Shown here: in pieces, positions 48,539 to 58,394 of the stretch
Layout: each line of letters starts with the position of its first letter
Numbering within the stretch: position 1 is the stretch's first letter
DNA from: Nocardiopsis eucommiae
GTDB lineage: Bacteria; Actinomycetota; Actinomycetes; Streptosporangiales; Streptosporangiaceae
Assembly (NCBI GenBank): GCA_018388625.1
Contig: CP074402.1
Coordinates: 2,046,001 to 2,110,000 of the forward strand
Direction of reading: 5' to 3'
Length of the DNA: 64,000 nucleotides
Translations under genes and position numbers: made by a program
Notes under the pieces: generated by a model
What the model was told of the DNA's origin: nothing
The model's input: the letters and a program-made list of their open reading frames with translations, nothing else
The model's database searches: none

Positions 48539-49807
48539 TCAGTCGAGGACCCGCATGACCAGGCCCGTGCGGGGTTTGGGGCCGAACGACGTGGACTTGC
48601 GGGGGTGAGCTCGCCACGGTCGGCCACGGCGTAGACCTGTTCCACGCGGAGCGGGGCACGATCACCGCCGTGCCCTTCTCCTCGCGGGCGGCGGCCTCGG
48701 CTTCGGCGGGGTCGTCGTGGATCATCCGCACCTGTTCCTCCGGGAAGTTCCACAGCGGCAGGAGCACCTCGTGCAGCGCGGCCGTGGCCAGGTGGCGCCA
48801 GTCGGGGGAGTGGTCGGGCATGGCCTCCCGGAGCACGGCCTCGTCGAACCCGCTCACCAGGTGGGCGTCGCCCTCGGCCGACACCAGGAGCAGAGCGGGG
48901 GCCCGCCTCTCCTCCAGGAGCGCCGGGTCGGCTTCGGTGACCGGTTCCACTGTGGCCACGGTCCGGGCGGCGGCCAGGGCCTCGGCGGTGTCCAGGCCGG
49001 GCAGGACGCGGTGGATGGCGCCCAGCTGGGGTGGGTGGGTGTCGCTGTCCACGAGCAGGGCCAGTCCGTGCGCCCAACCCGGGTCGGTGCTCTCCTGGCG
49101 CAGGCGCCGGTAGGCGGCGTAGCGGTGGTGCCCGTCAGCGATCAGAGCGGAGCGTCCGGCGAGGTCGCCGGTGATCTCCCGTTGGATGCGGGGATCGGTG
49201 ACCGCCCACAGCCGGTGCTCGGAACCGTCGCGGGTCCGTGTGGAGACCAGCGGCCGACGCGAGGTGGTGGCCTCGGTGGCCGTGGAGGCCGCGCCGTTTC
49301 CGCCCCGGTACAGCAGGAAGATCGGTTCGAGGTTGGCGCGGGCCACCTCCATCAGGCGGAAGCGGTCGCGTACCGGGGGTCGGCCACGTCCTCGTGCGGG
49401 CGCACGGCGGGGTCGGGCCCGTCGTCGGGCAGCCCCAGAGCTCCCACCAGTCCCCGTTGGGTCCGGCCGTCGGCGGTGACCTGCTCGTAGACGTAGAGCG
49501 CCGGTTCCTCGTCCAGGGTCAGCACCTCGTCGGTGATCCAGCTCCGCAGGAGGTCGGCGGCGGCCTGGTAGCGCCGGGAGGCGGCGTCCTCGGGTGACTG
49601 CCGGGAGAGCTCGAACGGCAGTGTGACCCTCGCCGCGTTGTGGGGGTCGGAGCGTTGGAGTTCGCGTGCCTCGTCCGCGTCGGGGATGTCATAGGGCGGC
49701 GCCAGCAGGCGTGAGATGTCGAGGACACCGTCGATGAAGCGGTCGACATCGGGGGCCGCGTAGCGCAGCCCGCGGAAGGGGGCCAGGACGAGTGGTTGGC
49801 GGGACAT
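48539..49807 (-). CDS. DUF1015 family protein (three frame breaks)
   Basis: A DUF1015 protein, about 423 residues after repair. Segments: LVLAPFRGLRYAAPDVD start, LLAPPYDIPDADEARELQ, ALIADGHHRYAAYRRLRQE in the middle, and the C-terminal RKSTSFGPKPRTGLVMRVLD. Bases are missing near 49370 (GACCCCCGGTACG), 48650 (GTGCCCCGCTCC) and 48600 (ACCCCCGCAAG), all read on the minus strand. The family is widespread, its chemistry unknown; it sits in a conserved actinobacterial block with the HAD phosphatase and SCP2 protein. ATG 49807 is chosen; GTG 49810 is adjacent. Confidence 0.83.
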
Positions 49808-49823
49808 CACAGCAACGTACCCG

Positions 49824-50171
49824 TCAGAGGACGCGCCGCAGGCAGAGCATGTCGCTCAGGGTGGCGTCCACCTTCAGCCGACGGGTGATCAGCGCCACGG
49901 CCGGGTCCAGGCGGTCCTCGGCCAGGGCGACGAGGTCGTCGCTGGCCACGGTCACCCGGACCTGCGCGCTCCCGGAGGCCTCCAGCGGCCCGGGGGTGAC
50001 GTCGGTGAGCCCGTCCACGGTCAGCCGCATGTCGAAGGAGGTCTCCAGGTCGGGGACGATCACGCGCACCGTGCGTTCGCGGATGTGTTCCCGGCGTCGG
50101 TCCAGGGGTTGGGCGAGAATGCGCTCGTTCGCCCGGGCGATGCCCTCAAGGCACGCGTCGATGCTGCTCAT
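49824..50171 (-). CDS. SCP2 sterol-transfer-like domain protein
   Basis: A 115-residue SCP2-like fold protein: ARANERILAQP, VRVIVPDLETSFDMRLTVDG, AQVRVTVASDDLVALAEDRLDPA, ITRRLKVDATLSDMLCLRRVL. Such stand-alone domains form a hydrophobic pocket for lipids. ATG 50171. It is transcribed toward the DUF1015 gene with a 16-base gap, so probably cotranscribed. Frame intact. Confidence 0.75.
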   Translation of the reverse strand: MSSIDACLEGIARANERILAQPLDRRREHIRERTVRVIVPDLETSFDMRLTVDGLTDVTPGPLEASGSAQVRVTVASDDLVALAEDRLDPAVALITRRLKVDATLSDMLCLRRVL

Positions 50172-50358
50172 GGGCTCATGATGCCCTATGTGCCGGACGC
50201 CCTCCGGAGGTCGCGCCCGGTGTGGGCTCCGTCGTTTGCGTGCCACACGCGCCCGGCTCCCGGTAGCGTTGGCGTCGAACCCCCTGGAGCACGAGGCCCC
50301 TCCCTCCCCGCGCCCTCCTTCCCTTTCCTCCTGCGGTCCCTTCAAGGAGCACGTCATC

Positions 50359-51031
50359 ATGGTCGTCGACGCGGTACGCACCTATCTGGACGCCGCCAAT
50401 GGCCTCACCGAACTCTCGCGCAAGCAGGCCGTCGCGGCTGCCAAGACCCTGTTGCGCGCCAACGGGGCGACGCCCACCGTGGTCGTCCCGGAGGGCGAGG
50501 CGCCGCCGAGGGTGGGTCAGAGCATCCAGACCCTGGCGGGCGAGCTGATCGAGACCAGTCAGGCCAACCGTGCGGCCGTGGCCGAACTGGTGCGCTCCGA
50601 GGTCCGTGGCGCGCTGGAGCAGATGGACATGGTGCCGCGCGCGGAGTACGAGCGGATGGTCCGCCGGGTGGCGGAGCTGGAGCGCCGGATGGCGGCCCGG
50701 CACGCCGTGGAGCGGGTGCTGGAGCCCCGTGGTGGCGCCTCCTCGGAGCTGCCCGTGGAGGAGAAGGCGCCCGTGGCGCGCGTCGAACCCGAGGCGGCGG
50801 AGGAGGCCCCGGTGCCCGTGGTGCCTGAGACGGCCCCGGAGTCCGGCGAGGGCGAGCGCGCCGCCGGAGGCCGCGGCCGAGGAGACGGCGGCCGTGGCGG
50901 ACGGTGACGGCGCGAAGGGCGACGACTCCGGGAACCAGGCCCCCGACGGCGCGGCGAAGCCCAAGCCCAGGACGACCCGCACGCGTTCGACCGCCAAGCG
51001 CACCAACAAGGGCAAGGGCGCCAAGAAGTAG
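50359..51031 (+). CDS. Phasin-like helical protein with Lys/Arg-rich tail (frame change in sequence)
   Basis: About 224 residues. The N-terminal half (about 1-115) is helical and coiled-coil-like (TYLDAANGLTELSRKQAVAAAKTLL, LVRSEVRGALEQMDMVPRAEYERMVRRVAELERRMA), similar to phasin/PHB granule-associated or cell-envelope helical proteins. The second half is Pro/Glu/Ala-rich and ends in a basic tail (TTRTRSTAKRTNKGKGAKK) like that of DNA-binding proteins. ATG 50359 follows AAGGAG. Near 50862 (GAGCGCGCCGCC) two bases are missing or one is extra. Function unknown; conserved upstream of tlyA. Confidence 0.68.
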
Positions 51032-51091
51032 AGTCCGTTCCGGGCGCCGGAGCACCGGCGCCCGCGCGGGTGGGTGAAGGGACGGGGAGCG

Positions 51092-51271
51092 ATGGATCCG
51101 AGCGAGCAGGCCGAGGCACTGGCGGAGCGGACCCTCGGCGCGACCAGGGAACGGTTGGCCGCACTGGACGAACTGCCCACCCATGAGCACGTGGCGGTCT
51201 TCGACACGCTCCAGCAGGAGCTGTCGGGTGTGCTGGGCGCGCTGGGACAGAACGCCCGGGGTTCCCGATAG
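51092..51271 (+). CDS. Small conserved hypothetical protein
   Basis: 59 residues, wholly helical and acidic (MDPSEQAEALAERTLGATR, THEHVAVFDTLQQELSGVL). ATG 51092 with GGGGAG upstream; it ends 30 bases before tlyA. Small proteins of this kind are regularly found in this position in actinobacteria, but no function is known to me. Confidence 0.65.
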   Translation: MDPSEQAEALAERTLGATRERLAALDELPTHEHVAVFDTLQQELSGVLGALGQNARGSR

Positions 51272-51301
51272 TGGGCGGAACGGCCGGTACCCTAGGTGAC
51301 C

Positions 51302-52102
51302 ATGGCAAAACGTAGTCGGCTCGACGCGGAACTGGTCCGCCGAGGTCACGCACGCTCCCGAGGCCAGGCGGCCGAGTTGATCGAGAACGGGTTCGTCCTG
51401 GTCTCCGGCATGGTGGCGTCCAAGGCGGCGACCCAGATCGGCACCGACCAACCCGTCGTGGTGCGCACGCCTTCGGAGGAACCGGCCTACGTGTCCCGGG
51501 GCGCGCACAAGCTCATCGGGGCGCTGGACGCCTTCGAACTGGACGTGCGGGGACGCCGGGCGCTGGACGCCGGGGCGTCCACGGGTGGTTTCACCGACGT
51601 CCTGCTGCGGCGCGGGGTGTCGCACGTCACGGCGGTCGACGTCGGTTACGGTCAGCTGGCCTGGCCGCTGCGGAGCGACGACCGGGTGCGGGTGATGGAG
51701 CGGGTGAACGTCCGCGAGCTCACTCCCGAGATGGTCGGTGAGCCCCGCCCCGACCTGGTCGTCGGGGACCTGTCGTTCATCTCCCTCAAGCTCGTGCTCG
51801 GTGCCCTGCGTGCGTCGGTGGCCCCCGACGCGGACTTCTCGATGATGGTCAAGCCCCAGTTCGAGGTGGGCAAGGACCGGGTGGGCGCCGGCGGTGTGGT
51901 CCGTGAACCCGGGCTGCGGGCCGAGGCCGTCTCCGACGTGGCCGCGCACGCCCTGACGTTGGGGCTGGGCGTCGTGGACGTGACCGCGAGCCCCCTGCCG
52001 GGTCCCTCGGGCAACGTCGAGTACTTCCTCTGGATGCGGGCCGGGGCCGCCCCGCTGGACCCGGCCGCGTTGGAGCGCGCGATCCAGGAGGGGCCCTCCT
52101 GA
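51302..52102 (+). CDS. tlyA: TlyA-family 16S/23S rRNA 2'-O-methyltransferase (hemolysin-like)
   Basis: A 266-residue TlyA: N-terminal S4 RNA-binding domain (RLDAELVRRGHARSRGQAAELIENGFVLVSG), linker RGAHKL, then an FtsJ-like methyltransferase with LDAGASTGGFTDVLL and VVGDLSFISL. The family methylates 16S C1409 and 23S C1920 in mycobacteria, conferring capreomycin susceptibility. ATG 51302; a GTG six bases upstream is less likely. Next to NAD kinase and recN, the typical order. Frame intact. Confidence 0.92.
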   Translation: MAKRSRLDAELVRRGHARSRGQAAELIENGFVLVSGMVASKAATQIGTDQPVVVRTPSEEPAYVSRGAHKLIGALDAFELDVRGRRALDAGASTGGFTDVLLRRGVSHVTAVDVGYGQLAWPLRSDDRVRVMERVNVRELTPEMVGEPRPDLVVGDLSFISLKLVLGALRASVAPDADFSMMVKPQFEVGKDRVGAGGVVREPGLRAEAVSDVAAHALTLGLGVVDVTASPLPGPSGNVEYFLWMRAGAAPLDPAALERAIQEGPS

Positions 52103-52210
52103 GGGCGTGGCCTCCTGTCGCAGGAGTCCGGTAACGTGACCCGGCCGGGTGCGGTCGAGCACCCGGCCAGCACCAGGCTTCCCGTGGGAAGCGAACGTAA
52201 GGGGACGGCG

Positions 52211-53137
52211 ATGACCAGCGGACGCAGCGTTCTCCTGCTGGCCCACACCGGTCGGCCGGCGGCCGTGCGCAGTGCCCAGTTGGTCCACGCGCGTCTGAGC
52301 GCGGCGGGGCTGACCGTCCGGATGCTCAAGAGCGAGGTCGAGGAGCTGGCGGACTCGGGCTGCGTCCTGTCTCCGGTGGAGCCGGTCGAGGCGGCGGAGG
52401 CCGCTCAGGGCGTGGAGCTGGTCATGGTGCTCGGCGGGGACGGAACCCTGCTGCGCGCCGCCGAGCTCGCCCGCCCGGCGGGCGCGCCGCTGCTGGGGGT
52501 CAACCTCGGGCACGTCGGCTTCCTGGCCGAGGCCGAACGCGAGGACCTGGGCGCCACGGTGAACAGCGTCGTCAACCGCGACTACGTGGTCGAGGAACGG
52601 ATGACCCTCGACGTGGCGGTCTTCAACGGCGGTCGGGGCGACGGTGCCCCGCCGGTGCGTTCCTGGGCGCTCAACGAGGCGACCCTGGAGAAGGCGGACT
52701 CGCGCCGCATGCTGGAGATGGTCCTGGAGGTGGACGGGCGGCCCCTGTCCAGCTGGGGTTGTGACGGCGTGGTGTGCGCGACTCCCACCGGTTCCACCGC
52801 CCACGCCTTCTCCGCCGGAGGCCCGGTCGTGTGGCCTGACGTGGAGGCGCTGCTGGTCGTGCCGATCAGCGCGCACGCCCTGTTCGCGCGTCCCCTGGTG
52901 GTCGGGCCCGAGGCGACGGTGGCGCTGGAGATCCTGCCGGAGACCACACCGGGCGTGCTCTGGTGTGACGGACGGCGTATGGTCGAATTGCCCGTGGGAG
53001 CACGAATCGAGATCACCCGTGCCGATACGCCGGTCCGGCTGGCCCGGTTGCACCGTGCGCCGTTCACCGACCGGTTGGTGGCCAAGTTCGGCCTCCCGGT
53101 CACGGGGTGGCGGGGACGGGCCGCACACGGACGCTGA
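52211..53137 (+). CDS. nadK: NAD kinase
   Basis: Makes NADP from NAD using ATP or polyphosphate. 308 residues: catalytic loop LGGDGTLLRAAELA, NLGHVGFLAE, ATLEKADSRRMLEM, and the nucleotide-binding TPTGSTAHAFSAGGPVV (the family usually has a Tyr where His is found here). ATG 52211 follows AAGGGGA. Frame intact; between tlyA and recN. Confidence 0.93.
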   Translation: MTSGRSVLLLAHTGRPAAVRSAQLVHARLSAAGLTVRMLKSEVEELADSGCVLSPVEPVEAAEAAQGVELVMVLGGDGTLLRAAELARPAGAPLLGVNLGHVGFLAEAEREDLGATVNSVVNRDYVVEERMTLDVAVFNGGRGDGAPPVRSWALNEATLEKADSRRMLEMVLEVDGRPLSSWGCDGVVCATPTGSTAHAFSAGGPVVWPDVEALLVVPISAHALFARPLVVGPEATVALEILPETTPGVLWCDGRRMVELPVGARIEITRADTPVRLARLHRAPFTDRLVAKFGLPVTGWRGRAAHGR

Positions 53138-53185
53138 TCCAGCGCCGTCGCAAGCAAAGGGCGTCAACTATCAGGAGAGGGATCG

Positions 53186-54898
53186 GTGCTCGAAGAAGTC
53201 CGAATCCAAGGCCTCGGTGTCATCGACGACGCCGTGTTGGAACTGTCACCGGGTCTGACCGTCGTCACCGGTGAGACCGGCGCGGGCAAGACCATGGTCG
53301 TCACCGGGCTGGGACTGCTCTTCGGTGGGCGCGCCGATCCCCAGCGGGTCCGTCCGGGCGCCGAGCGCGCGGTCGTCGAGGGACGGTTGACCGTGCCCCG
53401 GGGCGGCCGGGTGGCCGACCGGGTGCTGGAGGCCGGGGGCGACATCGACGACGACGTCCTGATCCTCACCCGCGCGGTCTCCGCCGAGGGCAGGTCGCGG
53501 GCGACCATGGGTGGCCGTTCGGCCCCGGTCAGCCTGCTCGCCTACCTGGCCGACGACCTCGTGGCCGTGCACGGGCAGTCCGACCAGCAGCGTCTGCTGC
53601 GTTCGGACCGTCAGCGCTCGTCGCTGGACCGGTTCGCCGGGGACGACCTCGCCAAGGCGATCAAGCGTTACACCACCGCCTACCGCCGCCACCGGGAGGT
53701 CTCCGCCGAGCTCGACGAGTTGGTGGAGCGGGCCCGTGAGCGCGCCCAGGAGGCCGACCTCCTGCGGTTCGGAGTCGAGGAGATCGCGGCCGCCGAACCC
53801 CAGCCGGGTGAGGACGCCGAGCTGCTCGCGGAGGAGACCCGGCTGGCGCACGCAGACGGACTGCGGGTGGCCTCGACCACCGCTCACGAGGCGCTGACCG
53901 GCGATCCGGCCGCAGCCGAGGTCCAGGCCGACGTAGTCGGGCTGCTGTCGGCGGCCCGTCAGGCGGTGGGCGCCGTGCGTGAGCACGACTCCGACCTCGC
54001 CGCCATCGGTGACCGGCTGGACGAGGCGTCCTACATCCTCACCGACGCCGCCACCGAACTGGCCTCCTACGCGGAGTCGGTGGACGCCGACCCGGCCCGG
54101 TTGGCCGTGATCCAGGAGCGCCGGGCCCTGCTGACCCAGCTCTCACGCAAGTACGGCGAGACGACGGACCAGGTCCTGGCCTGGGCGGAGACCGCGGCCA
54201 AGCGCCTGGGGGAGCTGGAGGGCGACGACGACCGGATCGACGGTCTGCGTGCCGAGGCCGATGAGCTGTACGCGCGGATGGACGAGGCCGCGACCGAGCT
54301 GACCGAGATCCGGGCCGGGGCCGCCGAGCGGTTCGGGGCGGCGGTCACCGAGGAGCTGACCGCGCTGGCGATGCCGCACGCGCGGGTGAGCGTGCGCATC
54401 ACCACGGGCGAGGAGTTCGGGCAGCACGGGCGCGACGAGGTCGAGATCCTGCTGGCCCCGCACCCGAGTTCGCCGCCGCTGGCCCTGCACAAGGGCGCCT
54501 CGGGCGGTGAGCTGTCCCGGGTCATGCTGGCGATCGAGGTGGTCTTCGCCGGGGCGGACCCGGTGCCGACCTTCGTGTTCGACGAGGTGGACGCCGGTGT
54601 CGGCGGCAAGGCCGCGGTGGAGATCGGCCGACGGCTGGCCCGCCTGGCCGGGTTGGCCCAGGTGATCGTGGTCACGCACCTGCCGCAGGTCGCGGCCTTC
54701 GCGGACGCGCACCTGGTCGTGGAGAAGTCCACCGAGGGGCTGGTGACGGAGAGCGGCGTGGTCCGGCTGGACCGGGACGGGCGCGTGCGTGAGCTCTCGC
54801 GGATGCTCGCCGGACTGGAGGACTCCGAGCTGGGTCGGGCGCACGCGGAGGAGCTGCTGGACAACGCCGATCCGGACCGCGCCTACCCGGCTGGCTGA
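53186..54898 (+). CDS. recN: DNA repair protein RecN
   Basis: SMC-like ATPase for double-strand-break repair. 570 residues: Walker A GETGAGKTM, coiled-coil arms (about 150-370), signature KGASGGELSRVMLAIEVV and Walker B PTFVFDEVDAGVGG, then VTHLPQVAAFAD. GTG 53186 follows AGGAGAGG. Frame intact over 1.7 kb, showing that the frame losses elsewhere are not uniform. No SOS box was seen upstream. Confidence 0.94.
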   Translation: MLEEVRIQGLGVIDDAVLELSPGLTVVTGETGAGKTMVVTGLGLLFGGRADPQRVRPGAERAVVEGRLTVPRGGRVADRVLEAGGDIDDDVLILTRAVSAEGRSRATMGGRSAPVSLLAYLADDLVAVHGQSDQQRLLRSDRQRSSLDRFAGDDLAKAIKRYTTAYRRHREVSAELDELVERARERAQEADLLRFGVEEIAAAEPQPGEDAELLAEETRLAHADGLRVASTTAHEALTGDPAAAEVQADVVGLLSAARQAVGAVREHDSDLAAIGDRLDEASYILTDAATELASYAESVDADPARLAVIQERRALLTQLSRKYGETTDQVLAWAETAAKRLGELEGDDDRIDGLRAEADELYARMDEAATELTEIRAGAAERFGAAVTEELTALAMPHARVSVRITTGEEFGQHGRDEVEILLAPHPSSPPLALHKGASGGELSRVMLAIEVVFAGADPVPTFVFDEVDAGVGGKAAVEIGRRLARLAGLAQVIVVTHLPQVAAFADAHLVVEKSTEGLVTESGVVRLDRDGRVRELSRMLAGLEDSELGRAHAEELLDNADPDRAYPAG

Positions 54899-55038
54899 CC
54901 AGGGGCGCGGAGGGGTCGTCCTCGCGGTGCCCGTGCCCGAGGGGCGCGGGCACCGTCGGAGTCACGCCCTGGGTTGATTTGCCCAGAAAACGCCGTCCGG
55001 TCGCCTGTAGTGACTTACCGTGATCGAGTTCTGACATT

Positions 55039-56250
55039 ATGCCACCGATGAAGGTATCGGATGCGCTCAGAGCCACAATGCGATTCCGCCGTTCGCGGGC
55101 GGAAGTCCCCTTCGGGCTGGTCGCGCCCGTCCGTTCGGACCGCCGCACCAAGAACCTGACCAAACGGCTGCGACCCGGCGACATCGCCGTGATCGACCAC
55201 GTCGACCTGGACCGGGTCAGTGCCGAGGCCCTGGTGGGCTGCGGGGTCTCGGCGGTGATCAACGTCGCCCGCAGTATCAGCGGACGCTATCCCAACCAGG
55301 GGCCCGAGATGATCGTGGCGGCCGGGATCCCCTTGGTGGACGACGTCGACCCCGAGGTCCTGACCCGCGTCCACGACGGGGAACGCCTGCGGCTGGAGGG
55401 CGCCACCCTCTACCGGGGAGGCGAGGTCGTCGCCCGGGGCACCCGCCAGGACAAGGAGAGCGTGGCCGCCGCCATGGCCGAGGCCCGTGCCGGGCTCGCC
55501 ACGCAGCTGGAGGCCTTCGCCGCCAACACCATGGCCTATCTCCAGCGCGAGCGCGACCTTCTGCTGGACGGCATCGGCATCCCCGTGATCGGCACCTCCA
55601 TGGAGGGGCGCCACGTCCTGATCGTCGTGCGCGGCTACCACTACCGCGAGGACATCGTCGCCCTGCGGCCCTACATCCGCGAGTTCCGGCCGGTCATCAT
55701 CGCCGTGGACGGGGGAGCCGACGCGGTGATGGAGGCCGGCTACCGGCCCGACATCATCGTCGGGGACTTCGACTCGGTCTCCGACCAGGCCCTGACCAGC
55801 GGTGCCGAACTCGTGGTGCACGCCTACCGCGACGGCCGCGCCCCCGGACTCCAGCGCCTGACCGACCTGGGCCACGAGGCGGTCGTCTTCCCGGCGACCG
55901 GCACCAGCGAGGACGTGGCGATGATGCTCGCGGACGGCTCGGGTGCCAGCCTCATCGTCGCCGTGGGCACCCACGCCACCCTGGAGGAGTTCCTCGACAA
56001 GGGGCGCTCGGGCATGGCGAGCACCTTCCTCACCCGGTTGCGGGTCGGCGGGAAGCTGGTGGACGCCAAGGGCGTGAGCCGCCTCTACCGCTCCCGCATC
56101 TCTCCGTGGGCACTGCTCGGCCTGGTGGCCGCGTGCCTGCTCACCATCCTGGTCGCCGCCTACAGCTCGCCGGCCGGGCAGGTCTATCTCACCTTTCTCG
56201 CGGCGCGCTGGGACGCGTTCGTCTACTGGATGACGGGGCTGTTCACGTGA
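55039..56250 (+). CDS. steA: SteA-like protein (thiamine-pyrophosphokinase-like, division-associated)
   Basis: A 403-residue homologue of corynebacterial SteA, needed for daughter-cell separation. N-terminal part FGLVAPVRSDRRTKNLTKRLRPGDIAVIDHVD; the core has a thiamine-pyrophosphokinase fold (AVDGGADAVMEAGYRPDIIVGDFDSVSD); a C-terminal membrane helix (ALLGLVAACLLTILVAAYS) anchors it. The downstream partner gene overlaps by GTGA, as the SteA/SteB pair does. Bases 54899-55038 hold no gene. Frame intact. Start ATG 55039 or 55048. Confidence 0.88.
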   Translation: MPPMKVSDALRATMRFRRSRAEVPFGLVAPVRSDRRTKNLTKRLRPGDIAVIDHVDLDRVSAEALVGCGVSAVINVARSISGRYPNQGPEMIVAAGIPLVDDVDPEVLTRVHDGERLRLEGATLYRGGEVVARGTRQDKESVAAAMAEARAGLATQLEAFAANTMAYLQRERDLLLDGIGIPVIGTSMEGRHVLIVVRGYHYREDIVALRPYIREFRPVIIAVDGGADAVMEAGYRPDIIVGDFDSVSDQALTSGAELVVHAYRDGRAPGLQRLTDLGHEAVVFPATGTSEDVAMMLADGSGASLIVAVGTHATLEEFLDKGRSGMASTFLTRLRVGGKLVDAKGVSRLYRSRISPWALLGLVAACLLTILVAAYSSPAGQVYLTFLAARWDAFVYWMTGLFT

Positions 56251-57403
56251 TCGACTTCCGCTATCACCTCGTGTCCATCGTCGCGGTGTTCCTCGCGCTC
56301 ACCGTCGGACTCGTCCTGGGCACCACGATGCTCCAGGACCCCCTGCTCAACACCCTCCAGTCCGAGACCGCCGACCTGCGCGGACAGAGCGAGGAGCTGC
56401 GCGCCGAGCGCGACGACTCCGAACAGCTCAACATCGGGGCGGACCAGTTCACCGACGCCGTCGCCGCCGACGTCCTGGAGGACCGGCTGCTCGACCGCGA
56501 AGTGGTCCTGGTCGCGGCGCCCGGCGCCGACGAGGAGGTCGTGCGGTCCCTGGGCGGGCGCGTGGAGGAGGCGGGCGGATCGGTCGTCGGCCGTCTGCTG
56601 TTCGAGGAGGCGTTCCTGGACAGCGGCAGCGCCACCTTCGTGGACGAACTCGCCCTCCAGACCGCCGCTGATCCCGGTGACCTCTCCGGCAACCCCTACG
56701 ACAAGGCCGGAACAGCGCTCGGACACGCGCTGGCGGTCCCGTCCGAGGCCGACACGGAGACGGAGGGCGCCGAGGGCTCCGAGGACGCTGGCGGGTCCGA
56801 GGACTCCGAGGGCCGGGACGAGGAGAGGACCGACGACTCCGAGGACGGGGCCGAGAGCCGGAGCCAGAGTGAGGGCGACGGTGACCGGGACACCGGCCAC
56901 GACGCGGCCGCCGTCCTGTCCGCCTTCTCCGAGGGCGGGCTCCTCACGGTCGAGGGGTCCCCGGCGGAGTCGGCCGACACCGTGGTCGTGGTGGCCCCGG
57001 CCGCCAACGCTCCCGAGGAGGACCAGGAACGCGTCAACACCGCGCTGACCAGCTTCACCGCGGCCCTGCACCAGCAGGTTGGCCCCACGCTCCTCGCCGG
57101 GGAGCCGACTCCGGCCGTCCGGGCGGGGTGATCGCCCAGGCACGGGCCCAGGAACGGACCCATGCCACGGTGGACGTGGCCGGGCGACCCACCGGTGACG
57201 TGGTCGCCGTCCTCGCCCTGGCCGACTCCCTCGGCGGTTCCGGCTCCCCGTACGGCATCGGTGAGGGTGTGGTCGGCTTCCTGCCCGACCCGCTGCCCGG
57301 GCCGGTCGAGACCGCCGAGACCGAGGCGGACACCGACGCCGAGGCGGCGGCGGAGTCCGGCAACGACGAGGCCCGCCGCAAGGCGCCCCGGAGCGGAGAG
57401 TGA
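56247..57403 (+). CDS. SteB/MctB-type copper transporter family protein (frame break in sequence)
   Basis: Partner of SteA, in the DUF3186/MctB family. About 385 residues: one N-terminal membrane segment (FRYHLVSIVAVFLALTVGLVLGTTM), a coiled coil, then a periplasmic domain (AGADEEVVRSLGGRVEEAGG). An acidic Glu/Asp/Ser-rich insert (about 165-220) is unusual and may bind metal ions. One base is missing near 57103 (GCCGGGGAGCC for GCCGGCGGAGCC), after which the C-terminus runs ADSLGGSGSPYGIGEGVVGFLP. The mycobacterial homologue protects against copper; the corynebacterial one acts in division. Confidence 0.83.
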
Positions 57404-58394
57404 GGCCCGTGCGCACGACCGCCACGGCCCGGACCTCCGCCGCCTCCCAGGTGGTCCGCGGGCTGACCGGCGCCGCCCTCGGTGCCCTGGCCGCCCGCTC
57501 CGCCTACACGGTGCTCAACCGGGTCGGCGACCGGTCCCCGGCCTGGCGGCGCGTCAACTTCCGGGGCCGCACCGTCACCCTCCAGGAGGGCCCGGCCCTG
57601 GCCTCGGGCGTGTGCGCCGCCTGCGTGCTCGCCCCCGGCCTCACCCCGCGCGTGCGCGCCGCCGCCTCCCTGGCCGCCGCGTCCTCGGCCGCCTTCGGCG
57701 CCTACGACGACCTGGCCGGGAACACGCGGGCCAAGGGGCTGCGCGGACACCTGGGCGCGTTGGCCCACGGTGAGGTGACCACCGGCGCGGTCAAGATGGC
57801 CGGGATCGGCGCCACGGGGCTGGCCTCCGCGTACCTGCTGCGCCGGGGACCGCTGGACACCCTGGTGGACGGTGCCCTGATCGCGGCCAGCGCCAACCTG
57901 GTCAACCTCTTCGACCTCCGGCCCGGACGGGCCGTGAAGTTCGCGCTGCTCGCCTCGGCACCCGCGCTGGCCTCCCCGGCCGCGCCGCTGCTGGGCCCGG
58001 TGCTGGGCGCCTCGGCTGCCCTGCTCCCCGACGAGCTGGCCGAACGCTCGATGCTCGGTGACGCCGGGGCCAACGCGCTCGGTGCCGCTCTGGGCGTGGC
58101 CGCCGCCGCCCGTGCGCCGCGACCGGTCCGCCTGGCCCTGCTCGGCGCCGTGGTCGGCCTGACCCTGGCCAGCGAGCGCACCAGCTTCTCCCAGGTGATC
58201 GAGCGCGTCCCCGTGTTGAACCGGCTGGACCGGTGGGGACGCGCGGACTCCGGCTCCCACGGGGCCGGGCGCCCCACAGCCGACCACCCGTCCGGGCCCC
58301 CGCACCGAACGGAGCCGGGCGGAGCACGGCCCGAGGCGGAGCGGAGCCCGTGCCGCGCGCACGGCGCTCCACCGCCGCACCGGCTCCGGGGTGA
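57400..58394 (+). CDS. MraY/WecA-like UDP-sugar phosphotransferase family protein (frame break near C-terminus)
   Basis: A polytopic membrane protein of about 331 residues, related to MraY/WecA enzymes that load sugar phosphates on to polyprenyl phosphate. Active-site-like motifs: FGAYDDLAGN (Asp pair), SANLVNLFDLRPGRA (NxxNxxD) and MLGDAGANALGAALG. GTG 57400 overlaps the SteB stop by GTGA. The frame must lose one base between about 58225 and 58330; with it, the ORF ends at TGA 58394, overlapping the next GTG. It is shorter than MraY and may have lost activity or handle another sugar. Confidence 0.75.
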
